Origin: Eutrophobius sp051275005
GTDB taxonomy: Bacteria > Pseudomonadota > Gammaproteobacteria > Eutrophobiales > Eutrophobiaceae
Length of the DNA stretch: 9,221 nt
NCBI GenBank assembly: GCA_051275005.1
Contig: JBNMOP010000110.1
Span: 1 to 9,221, forward strand
Reading direction: 5' to 3'
Shown in pieces: positions 1-6,001 of the stretch (position 1 is the stretch's first letter; each line of letters begins with the position of its first letter). Made by a program: the position numbers and the translations under genes. The notes below the pieces were generated by a model, which saw nothing but the letters and a program-made list of their open reading frames with translations, made no database searches and had not been told where the DNA came from.

Positions 1-15
1 TAATACATAAAAAGC

Positions 16-21
16 AGGAGG
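16..21 (+). promoter_or_regulatory. Strong Shine-Dalgarno site of the CDGSH gene
   Basis: A full AGGAGG lies four bases before the ATG at 26. It fixes the start and suggests efficient translation. Several other genes in the window have no recognisable Shine-Dalgarno sequence. Confidence 0.8.
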
Positions 22-25
22 CAAA

Positions 26-268
26 ATGAGTAATCCGGTTATCGCGCAAAAAGCCCCGATCCCAATAGAGGTTGAGGCAGGGAAAAGTTATTTTTGGTGT
101 TCATGTGGCAAGAGTAGCAAGCAACCATTTTGTGATGGTTCCCATGAAGGTTCAGACTTTACACCATTAAAATATGATGCAACGGAGACTGTCACTAAGT
201 ATTTCTGTGCCTGTAAACATACCGATTCACAGCCATTGTATGATGGCAGCCATAGCAAGCTGGACTAA
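26..268 (+). CDS. Small double-CDGSH iron-sulfur protein with a degenerate second motif
   Basis: This 80-residue cytosolic protein has no signal peptide or membrane segment and carries two CDGSH zinc-finger-like motifs. Family members bind [2Fe-2S] clusters through three Cys and one His, and are thought to act in electron transfer or iron-sulfur handling. The first motif is complete, with C25, C27, C36 and H40 in CSCGKSSKQPFCDGSH. The second reads CACKHTDSQPLYDGSH, with C61, C63 and H76, but the third Cys position is Tyr72 (codon TAT at 239-241, one base from TGT). The length matches proteobacterial two-motif proteins I recall, which normally have Cys in both motifs. The start is supported by AGGAGG at 16-21, four bases before ATG. 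The gene converges with the aminotransferase and has no obvious functional partner here. Family assignment is firm; the physiological role is not known. Confidence 0.93.
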   Translation: MSNPVIAQKAPIPIEVEAGKSYFWCSCGKSSKQPFCDGSHEGSDFTPLKYDATETVTKYFCACKHTDSQPLYDGSHSKLD

Positions 269-273
269 AAATT

Positions 274-293
274 AAAAAAGACTGTAGCTAGTC
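274..293 (-). terminator. Weak candidate terminator between convergent genes
   Basis: Reading the minus strand just after the aminotransferase stop, a 4-bp stem (GACT/AGTC, 280-293, 6-base loop) is followed by six T residues (279-274). A longer pairing of GGACT (262-266) with AGTCC (290-294) could form on either strand. Placement between converging genes and the T-run favour a terminator, but the stem is short. Confidence 0.3.
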
Positions 294-298
294 CCTGA

Positions 299-1489
299 TT
301 ATAGTACGGCAATAATAGCATCTGCCAGATAATCAACATTTTCAGGACTGATGCCAGCGATGTTGATACGACTACTGTTTACCATATAGACGCTAAATTC
401 TGACCGTAATCTTAGTACCTGTTCTACGGTTAGTCCCAGTATGGAAAACATGCCATTTTGTGAATTGATAAATTCATAATCTACATTGGAACTTTTGCGC
501 TTCATCGTCTCAGTGAATAGTACGCGCAAGGAGTTGATGCGGGTTTGCATCTCTTCCAGTTCAGTTTCCCAATTCAATTTTAGATCTGGGTCACTGAGTA
601 TCATACCCACCAGTATGGCACCGTGTGCAGGGGGAACGGAATAGAGCCTGCGTGCAACGGATTTCATATGGGTCCAGGCCGCCTCAGAAGATGATTTGTG
701 TTCAGTTACTATCATTGCAGCACCCACCCTGTCCCGATATAAACCGAAATTTTTAGAGCAGGAATAGGCGATGATAATCTCAGGAACCTGTGACACAAGA
801 TAACGCATACCTTCGGCATCCTTATCCAAACCCTTGCCCAGGCCCTGGTAAGCGAAATCGACAAAGGGCATAAATCCATTGTGCTGTGCAAGTCTGGCAA
901 TTTCCTGCCAGTGTTCAAAACTTAGATCAGCGCCACTAGGGTTATGACAACACCCATGCAATAACAGAATATCCTCCTTACCGAGTTTTGATATCTGATC
1001 CATCATTTCATCAGTACGTATTACGTGGTTTTCACCATCGTAATAAGGATAGTCACTAATAGTAAGCCCAGCGGTTGCCAGTAGTGGGGTATGGTTAGGC
1101 CAACTGGGGTTGCTTACCCACAAATGCGCACCTTCTTTCCAGCCATTGATGACCTCGCCAGCTACACGTAATGCACCGGATCCTCCTGGTGCTGAAATCG
1201 CGCAGGATCGATCTTCTTTTATGGCTGGGTGGTCTGCACCCAGAATCAATGATTGTATCGTTTCACAAAATAACGGATCGCCTTCAATACCGGTGTAAGT
1301 CTTGCTGGTCTCATTCTCAAGTTTAAGTGTTTCAGCACGTTTGACGGCCTCAAAAATAGGTGTAATGCCTTCCAGGTTTTTATAGACACCCGCACCTAAA
1401 TCAATCTTTTGAGGATTATTATCATTTTTATATGCCCCAATTAATCCCAGGATAGGATCATCAGCAAGCTTTTCGAATGTATCAAACAT
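299..1489 (-). CDS. aspC: Aspartate/aromatic amino acid aminotransferase (class I PLP enzyme)
   Basis: A PLP-dependent transaminase that interconverts aspartate and 2-oxoglutarate with oxaloacetate and glutamate (EC 2.6.1.1), probably also acting on aromatic amino acids. The open frame extends upstream to 1540, but the ATG at 1487-1489 is chosen because GGAG lies five bases before it and because the resulting 396 residues match E. coli AspC in length. Key residues then fall at the E. coli positions: W130, N183 (in CHNPSGAD), D211 and Y214 (in FVDFAYQGLG), Schiff-base K246 (in SCSKNFGLY), R254, R280 for the distal carboxylate, and R374 for the alpha-carboxylate (in NSSRINIAGI). The stretch after R280 (RRLYSVPP) has a second Arg as in TyrB, so substrate range may include aromatic amino acids. 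The protein is cytosolic, and the gene is monocistronic by layout and divergent from the thioesterase gene. A perfect dyad lies in its leader. Confidence 0.95.
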   Translation of the reverse strand: MFDTFEKLADDPILGLIGAYKNDNNPQKIDLGAGVYKNLEGITPIFEAVKRAETLKLENETSKTYTGIEGDPLFCETIQSLILGADHPAIKEDRSCAISAPGGSGALRVAGEVINGWKEGAHLWVSNPSWPNHTPLLATAGLTISDYPYYDGENHVIRTDEMMDQISKLGKEDILLLHGCCHNPSGADLSFEHWQEIARLAQHNGFMPFVDFAYQGLGKGLDKDAEGMRYLVSQVPEIIIAYSCSKNFGLYRDRVGAAMIVTEHKSSSEAAWTHMKSVARRLYSVPPAHGAILVGMILSDPDLKLNWETELEEMQTRINSLRVLFTETMKRKSSNVDYEFINSQNGMFSILGLTVEQVLRLRSEFSVYMVNSSRINIAGISPENVDYLADAIIAVL

Positions 1490-1494
1490 GGAGA

Positions 1495-1498
1495 CTCC
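1495..1498 (-). promoter_or_regulatory. Shine-Dalgarno site deciding the aminotransferase start
   Basis: On the minus strand GGAG (1498 to 1495) precedes the ATG at 1489 with a TCTCC spacer of five bases. This supports the internal Met over the upstream Met at 1540, whose extra 17 residues do not resemble the family's N-terminus. Confidence 0.75.
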
Positions 1499-1513
1499 GT
1501 AATAGTTATATAC

Positions 1514-1532
1514 GTACAGATCTGGTCTGTAC
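1514..1532. promoter_or_regulatory. Perfect 7-bp dyad, candidate operator in the divergent gap
   Basis: GTACAGA (1514-1520) and TCTGTAC (1526-1532) are perfect inverted arms separated by TCTGG. The dyad is 24 bases upstream of the aminotransferase ATG and 95 bases before the thioesterase gene. A TATTAT-like -10 for the minus strand lies just upstream of it at 1542-1547, although I see no good -35 with it. The geometry would suit a dimeric repressor site near the aminotransferase start point, or a leader hairpin. No particular regulator is recognised. Confidence 0.4.
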
Positions 1533-1599
1533 AAGGGCATAATAATACACTAAATCCAGTAAGGAATGTTACGATAGATTCCCTAGTTGAAGACAAAAA

Positions 1600-1612
1600 A
1601 TTAATGATTAAT
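1600..1612. promoter_or_regulatory. AT-rich ATTAATGATTAAT palindrome upstream of the thioesterase gene
   Basis: Two ATTAAT palindromes flank a single G, giving a perfect 13-bp inverted (and direct) repeat 15 bases before the ATG at 1628. It could be a binding site or part of an AT-rich promoter. Such sequences arise easily by chance in AT-rich gaps. Confidence 0.2.
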
Positions 1613-1627
1613 TTATAGATACCAGTT

Positions 1628-2059
1628 ATGGGATTAGAAAAATTTAAAGAACAATATCCATTCGTCATCAAGGATAAAGTCCAGTGGGGAGAATTGGATG
1701 CTTTCTTGCATGTCAATAATACAGTTTATTTTCGTTATTTTGAGCGGGTGCGGTTTGCCTATTTTGAAGAATTTGGACTACTAGAAAATTTCAACGAAAC
1801 CGGCATAGGTCCGATACTGGCCTCTACCCAATGTCGATTTCGTACTGCCCTGGAATATCCCGATACGATTTATATTGGTACCTATATAACTAATCTTAAA
1901 GAAGACCGGTTTCTTATGAAGTATGGAATATATAGCGAAAATCAGGATTTGCTGGCGGCAGAAGGTGATGGATTTATTATTTACTTCAACTATAAAAAGA
2001 AGGCAAAAACGTTGATGCCCGATAGTCATTTACTCGCCTTAAAGAAAGTTACCGTTTAA
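1628..2059 (+). CDS. Hot-dog fold acyl-CoA thioesterase (4HBT/YbgC type)
   Basis: A 143-residue cytosolic single-domain protein of the 4-hydroxybenzoyl-CoA thioesterase family, which hydrolyses acyl- or aroyl-CoA esters. The signature spans residues 18-43: VQWGELDAFLHVNN then VYFRYFERVR, with the catalytic-type Asp24 and the His28-Val-Asn-Asn block. The usual Gly before that His is Leu27. Length is normal for the family, which works as a homotetramer. No clear Shine-Dalgarno sequence precedes the ATG; it is accepted because the signature begins shortly after it. The gene ends 25 bases before the FAD-dependent dehydrogenase on the same strand, so the two are probably co-transcribed. The substrate cannot be read from the sequence. 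It is not of the PaaI type found in phenylacetate clusters, but could still remove dead-end CoA thioesters from the PaaG/PaaZ reactions downstream. Confidence 0.88.
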   Translation: MGLEKFKEQYPFVIKDKVQWGELDAFLHVNNTVYFRYFERVRFAYFEEFGLLENFNETGIGPILASTQCRFRTALEYPDTIYIGTYITNLKEDRFLMKYGIYSENQDLLAAEGDGFIIYFNYKKKAKTLMPDSHLLALKKVTV

Positions 2060-2084
2060 CCCTTGTCGATTATCAGTTAAAACG

Positions 2085-3458
2085 ATGAATAAACTTATCG
2101 ATAAAATTAAAGCTGAATTAGGTGAGTCTATTATTCTCTCTGGTGATGATGTGGAACAACGATTTGCAGTGGATTGGAGTCGTGAAAATCCCCATTTACC
2201 AGAGGTGGTATTACGTCCCCGGACGACACAAGAGGTTAGCGCGATACTCAAATTATGTAACGAGACGGGTCAACCTATCGTTACCCAGGGCGGTATGACC
2301 GGTCTGGCAGGGGGTGCGACGCCACGTCCGAGCGAATGGGCGCTGTCTCTGGAACGGTTAAATGGTGTAGTAGAACTGGATACAGAATCACTGACCTTGA
2401 CGGCCAGGGCAGGAACTCCCCTGGAACGATTACAAATCGCCGCACGGGATGCGGGCTTGATGTTGCCTTTGGACCTTGGGGCACGTGGGTCTTGTACTAT
2501 TGGAGGTAATGTTGCCACCAATGCCGGGGGTAACCAGGTGATCCAGTATGGTATGACCAGATCACTGGTGCTCGGACTGGAAGCGGTGATGGCGGATGGA
2601 ACGATCATTTCATCTAAAAATAAGTTGCTAAAGAATAATACGGGATTTGACCTGAAGCATTTATTTATCGGCAGTGAAGGTTCATTAGGTGTGGTCACCG
2701 AAGTTGTGTTGCGATTATTTCCTGCAAATTCTTCCAGGCAATCTGCACTTTGTGGCGTATCTAATTTTAATAATGTGATCACCTTATTACATTCAATGAA
2801 ACGACGGTTACCGGTAATTAGTTCATTCGAAGTCATGTGGGCAAATTATTACCAGTATGCCATTGAGAATGTCGAGTCCACCCGAGACCCATTTCAGGAT
2901 CGGCATGCTTACTACGTCCTGCTGGAATCTGATGGAAACGACCCGGAACAGGATGAACAAAAATTTCAATCAGCATTATTTGAAGAGATCGAAAATGGCA
3001 TAATCGAGGATGCGATTATTGCCCAATCGCTACAGGACAGAGGAGATTTCTGGCTGATTCGCGACGCCGTTGGTGACATTTTGCGTTTATTTAAGAACGA
3101 AGCAAATTTTGATATCGGCATACCATTAAACGAAACGGCATCCTGTATGGAGAAAATAGAAACCACATTGAAGGCTAAATATGGTGATCTAACCTATATG
3201 GTATTTGGCCATTTAGGCGACGGTAACTTGCATGTGATTGCAACCACAGGTGACAAGCGAGACACGCAGGATATATACAATATTGTTTATAAAATAACCG
3301 GCGAGCACCATGGCGCAATCGCGGCAGAACACGGCATAGGGATATTAAAAAAACCCTGGTTACATCTGTCCAGGACCGAACAGGAAATAGCGTTAATGAG
3401 ACAGCTGAAACAGGCACTAGACCCGAACAATATTCTAAATCCAGGAAGAGTTATTTAA
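2085..3458 (+). CDS. FAD-binding D-2-hydroxyacid dehydrogenase (GlcD / D-2-hydroxyglutarate dehydrogenase type)
   Basis: A 457-residue flavoenzyme of the VAO/PCMH superfamily, which oxidises D-2-hydroxy acids such as D-lactate, glycolate or D-2-hydroxyglutarate to 2-oxo acids. The FAD-binding domain covers about residues 38-215, with VTQGGMTGLAGGATP (66-80), GNVATNAGGNQ (141-151) and FIGSEGSLGVVTE (194-206). The C-terminal oxidase domain (about 245-457) holds GHLGDGNLH (375-383) and AAEHGIG (413-419). H376, H383, E415 and H416 correspond to the metal ligands of D2HGDH. NPGRVI ends the protein as is typical of the family. The stretch NFDIGIP (341-347) has Asn where D2HGDH and GlcD usually have Lys, so the substrate may differ. 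The protein is cytosolic or loosely membrane-associated, with no signal peptide. No clear Shine-Dalgarno sequence is seen. It follows the thioesterase by 25 bases. The exact substrate is not determinable. Confidence 0.9.
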   Translation: MNKLIDKIKAELGESIILSGDDVEQRFAVDWSRENPHLPEVVLRPRTTQEVSAILKLCNETGQPIVTQGGMTGLAGGATPRPSEWALSLERLNGVVELDTESLTLTARAGTPLERLQIAARDAGLMLPLDLGARGSCTIGGNVATNAGGNQVIQYGMTRSLVLGLEAVMADGTIISSKNKLLKNNTGFDLKHLFIGSEGSLGVVTEVVLRLFPANSSRQSALCGVSNFNNVITLLHSMKRRLPVISSFEVMWANYYQYAIENVESTRDPFQDRHAYYVLLESDGNDPEQDEQKFQSALFEEIENGIIEDAIIAQSLQDRGDFWLIRDAVGDILRLFKNEANFDIGIPLNETASCMEKIETTLKAKYGDLTYMVFGHLGDGNLHVIATTGDKRDTQDIYNIVYKITGEHHGAIAAEHGIGILKKPWLHLSRTEQEIALMRQLKQALDPNNILNPGRVI

Positions 3459-3505
3459 ATTGCATGTAAGATAATCTCTGTGGATGTTCCGATTTACTAT
3501 AAAGT

Positions 3506-3515
3506 ATTTATAAAT
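3506..3515. promoter_or_regulatory. ATTTATAAAT palindrome in the gap before the PaaZ-like gene
   Basis: A perfect 10-bp AT palindrome lies in the 144-bp gap 3459-3602. With the second dyad nearby, it suggests that this gap holds a promoter or operator for the PaaZ/PaaG pair. No convincing -35/-10 pair was found. Confidence 0.2.
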
Positions 3516-3564
3516 GATATATTGACGATGTAATGGTTAAACAAGAATGAAATCAACCTGGTAG

Positions 3565-3579
3565 TTAATAATTGATTAA
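3565..3579. promoter_or_regulatory. TTAAT-N5-ATTAA dyad close to the PaaZ-like start
   Basis: Inverted arms TTAAT (3565-3569) and ATTAA (3575-3579) lie 23 bases before the TTG start, just upstream of the Shine-Dalgarno sequence. It resembles the AT-rich palindrome at 1600-1612, so both could be sites of one regulator, but the composition alone could produce them. Confidence 0.22.
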
Positions 3580-3590
3580 ACTCATAATCT

Positions 3591-3594
3591 GAGG
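3591..3594 (+). promoter_or_regulatory. Shine-Dalgarno site supporting a TTG start
   Basis: GAGG at 3591-3594 lies eight bases before TTG at 3603-3605. An in-frame TAA at 3585-3587 rules out any start further upstream, and no ATG or GTG lies between, so TTG is the only start that keeps the family N-terminus. Confidence 0.75.
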
Positions 3595-3602
3595 AAAATA
3601 AG

Positions 3603-5150
3603 TTGAAAATTCAAAGTTATGTATGTGGTGAGTGGGTTACCGGGTCAGGAGATGGCCAGGAAGTATTTAATGCAATTAATGGAGACTCTATCGGCTTCGT
3701 TTCAAGTAATGGTGTTGATTTTAAACAAGCTCTGGAATATGGACGCCAAAATGGGAGCGAGGGATTACGGCAAAAGACCTTCCATCAACGGGCCGATATG
3801 TTAAAGGCCCTTGCCAAACATTTAACGGAACAAAAAGAAAAACTCTATGAAACCTCTGCCTGGACGGGGGCTACAAGGACTGATAGTTGGGTAGACATTG
3901 AAGGCGGAACTGGGACCCTATTTGCCTATAGCAGCCTGGCAAAAAAAGAAATGCCAGACAAAACATTTTTGGTTGAAGGTGAGTTAGAAATGTTGTCCAA
4001 AGAGGGCACTTTTGTAGGGCAGCATATCCTGGTGTCTAAACCGGGTGTTGCGGTACATATCAATGCCTATAATTTTCCTTGCTGGGGCATGCTAGAGAAA
4101 CTTGCGCCCAGTATTATTGCCGGTATGTCGGTGATTATTAAACCGGCGACTGTTTCCAGCTATCTTACCGAGGCAATGGTGAGAGAAATTATCGCCTCAG
4201 AAATTTTACCTGAAGGGTCTATCCAGTTGATATGCGGTGGGGTAGGGGACTTATTTGATCACCTCGCTGAACAGGATGTTGTCACCTTCACCGGATCGGC
4301 ATCTACCGGGCGAAAGCTGAAATCGCATCCCGGGATAATCAATAATTCCATACCTTTCAATATGGAAGCAGACTCTCTGAATTGTTGCATACTGGGTGAA
4401 ACGGTTGGGGAAGATTCACCTGAATTTGACTTATTCATTAAGGAAATTGTACGGGAGATGACAATGAAGGCGGGGCAGAAATGTACCGCGATAAGACGCG
4501 TAGTGGTGCCTCAGACTAAAACAGAAGCTGTGATTAAGGCTTTGCAAGTGAGATTAGGTAAAACAGTGATCGGTGATCCGGCAATGGAAGGGGTACGTAT
4601 GGGGGCATTGGTAGGCAGGGACCAGGTCAAGGATGTCTGGGATAACGTCAACGCCTTAGGTAAGGAGTGTGAGCTGGTTTATGGTGGCAAGGATGAATTT
4701 GAAATTCTAGGAGGAGATACGCAAAGTGGGGCATTTTTCCCCACAACATTATTGTACTGTGACAAGCCGACGAGTATAGAGGCTCCCCATGCAATTGAGG
4801 CGTTTGGACCGGTCAGTACAGTCATGCCATATACCGGCCTTGATGATGCCATGGAAATCGCAAGATTAGGTAAAGGGAGTTTAGCGGGATCAATATTTAC
4901 TGCAGATGACGATGAAGCCAGACAGTTGATTTTCGGTACTGCGGCGTACCATGGGCGGATGTTGGTAATCAATGAGTCCTGTGCAAAGGAATCCACTGGA
5001 CATGGCACCGCAATGGCCAGACTGGTTCATGGTGGACCGGGCCGTGCCGGCGGTGGCGAAGAACTTGGCGGAATCCGAGCGATCAAACATTATATGCAAC
5101 GCACTGCCTTACAGGGTTCACCATCAACGTTGGCAACAATAACAAGCTAA
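3603..5150 (+). CDS. paaZ: PaaZ-type aldehyde dehydrogenase lacking the MaoC hydratase domain
   Basis: A 515-residue NADP-type aldehyde dehydrogenase corresponding to the N-terminal half of bifunctional PaaZ, which oxidises the ring-opened CoA semialdehyde of phenylacetate catabolism to 3-oxo-5,6-dehydrosuberyl-CoA. Diagnostic stretches are TGATRTDSWVDIEGG (88-102), HINAYNFPCWGMLEKLAP (152-169), FTGSASTGR (229-237), general base E255 in MEADSLNCC, nucleophile C294 in KAGQKCTAIRR, and KESTGHG with HGGPGRAGGGEELGG (462-490). E255 and C294 are one off from E256 and C295 of E. coli PaaZ. E. coli PaaZ has 681 residues; this protein ends (LATITS) just where the linker to the MaoC-like oxepin-CoA hydrolase domain would begin, and paaG starts 19 bases later, so no remnant remains. 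The start is a rare TTG with GAGG eight bases upstream. The alternative, BoxD of benzoyl-CoA oxidation, is also ALDH-only, but the motifs here read as PaaZ. Confidence 0.88.
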   Translation: MKIQSYVCGEWVTGSGDGQEVFNAINGDSIGFVSSNGVDFKQALEYGRQNGSEGLRQKTFHQRADMLKALAKHLTEQKEKLYETSAWTGATRTDSWVDIEGGTGTLFAYSSLAKKEMPDKTFLVEGELEMLSKEGTFVGQHILVSKPGVAVHINAYNFPCWGMLEKLAPSIIAGMSVIIKPATVSSYLTEAMVREIIASEILPEGSIQLICGGVGDLFDHLAEQDVVTFTGSASTGRKLKSHPGIINNSIPFNMEADSLNCCILGETVGEDSPEFDLFIKEIVREMTMKAGQKCTAIRRVVVPQTKTEAVIKALQVRLGKTVIGDPAMEGVRMGALVGRDQVKDVWDNVNALGKECELVYGGKDEFEILGGDTQSGAFFPTTLLYCDKPTSIEAPHAIEAFGPVSTVMPYTGLDDAMEIARLGKGSLAGSIFTADDDEARQLIFGTAAYHGRMLVINESCAKESTGHGTAMARLVHGGPGRAGGGEELGGIRAIKHYMQRTALQGSPSTLATITS

Positions 5151-5169
5151 ATAATTTTCGGTACTAGCT

Positions 5170-5958
5170 ATGTCATATAGTACGATTGAATTTAGATGTG
5201 ATAAAAATATAGCCGTACTTTGTTTTAATCGTCCGGATCAATTGAATAGCTTTAATAAGGTAATGCATGCAGAAATTAGAGATGCATTAACCACAAAAAT
5301 TGATACGGATGTACATCGTTGCCTGCTCTTGAGTGGAAAGGGACGGGCCTTCTGTGCGGGTCAGGATCTGAACGAGCGAAAATTTGATGCAGATAACCCA
5401 CCGGATCTGGGTGAGTCATTAGAGAATAATTACAATCCTCTCATCAGTATGATTACTTCACTTGAAATTCCCGTTGTCTGTGCTGTGAATGGCATTGCAG
5501 CCGGGGCCGGTGTTGGTATAGCACTGGCATGTGATATTGTTCTCGCCAGTAGTAAGGCAGAGTTTATCTTCTCTTTTGCCAAAGTTGGATTGGGGCTGGA
5601 TTCCGCCAGCAGTTGGAGCCTGCCTAGGCTGATAGGATTGCCTCGTGCAAGGGCCTTGACCATGCTAGGCGAGAGGTTGACGGCTGAGCGTGCCGAAGAG
5701 TGGGGCATGATATGGAAATGTTATAAGGATGAAGATCTTATGGATGAAGCCTTGTCGATGGCTCATTACCTGAGTCAGCAACCCACCCGTGGACTGGCTA
5801 TTATCAAACAGGAACTAAAGGCTTCAACTTCAAATACACTCGAACAACAACTGGCACTTGAGGCAAAGCTACAGAAATTAGCTGGCGTTACTGAAGATTA
5901 TCGGGAAGGCGTTTTAGCCTTCTTAGAAAAACGTAAACCGGTATTTAAAGGGAAGTAA
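5170..5958 (+). CDS. paaG: PaaG-type enoyl-CoA hydratase/isomerase (ring epoxide to oxepin-CoA)
   Basis: A 262-residue crotonase-fold enzyme with the same length as E. coli PaaG, which isomerises 1,2-epoxyphenylacetyl-CoA to oxepin-CoA (EC 5.3.3.18) and shifts double bonds later in the pathway. Matching features are FNRPDQLNSFN (19-29), the oxyanion-hole segment GRAFCAGQDLNER (58-70), PVVCAVNGIAAGAG (101-114), FAKVGLGLD with the catalytic-type D144, the EEWGMIW block (176-182) and the tail DYREGVLAFLEKR (243-255). After D144 the protein reads SASSW where E. coli PaaG has CGGTW, so the glycine pair beside the catalytic Asp is missing. It starts 19 bases after the PaaZ-like gene without a clear Shine-Dalgarno sequence and is probably translated from the same transcript. 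The pairing supports the phenylacetyl-CoA assignment of both genes. Confidence 0.88.
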   Translation: MSYSTIEFRCDKNIAVLCFNRPDQLNSFNKVMHAEIRDALTTKIDTDVHRCLLLSGKGRAFCAGQDLNERKFDADNPPDLGESLENNYNPLISMITSLEIPVVCAVNGIAAGAGVGIALACDIVLASSKAEFIFSFAKVGLGLDSASSWSLPRLIGLPRARALTMLGERLTAERAEEWGMIWKCYKDEDLMDEALSMAHYLSQQPTRGLAIIKQELKASTSNTLEQQLALEAKLQKLAGVTEDYREGVLAFLEKRKPVFKGK

Positions 5959-5976
5959 AAAAAGCTGAGGGGGAGC
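5957..5976 (-). terminator. Weak candidate terminator for the shc-side unit
   Basis: On the minus strand, after the stop of the 312-residue gene, a 3-bp GCT/AGC stem around a pyrimidine-rich loop (5976-5964) is followed by seven T residues (5963-5957). The T-run and the convergent position fit a terminator, but the stem is very short. Confidence 0.25.
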
Positions 5977-6001
5977 ATTTGTACCGCTGAAAATTATCGG
6001 A

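Noticed and set aside
1490..1540. Extended N-terminus of the aminotransferase starting at 1540
   Set aside because: The extra 17 residues do not resemble the family, there is no Shine-Dalgarno sequence for that Met, and the internal ATG at 1489 has GGAG upstream and gives the exact AspC length and residue numbering. The extension would also overlap the dyad.
1587..1619. TTGAAG with TATAGA as a promoter for the thioesterase gene
   Set aside because: The spacing is 21 bases, outside the usual range, and the -10 would leave almost no leader before the ATG at 1628.
2270..2836. Long minus-strand open frame (188 codons) inside the flavoenzyme gene
   Set aside because: It lies fully antisense to a gene with clear family motifs and its translation has no recognisable domain. 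It is a shadow of codon usage on the coding strand.
3522..3549. TTGACG as a -35 box before the PaaZ-like gene
   Set aside because: The -35 is good, but the sequence 16-18 bases downstream (AGAATG/GAATGA) does not resemble a -10 box.
4679..5008. Minus-strand open frame inside the PaaZ-like gene
   Set aside because: It is antisense to well-conserved ALDH sequence, with no domain or start signal.
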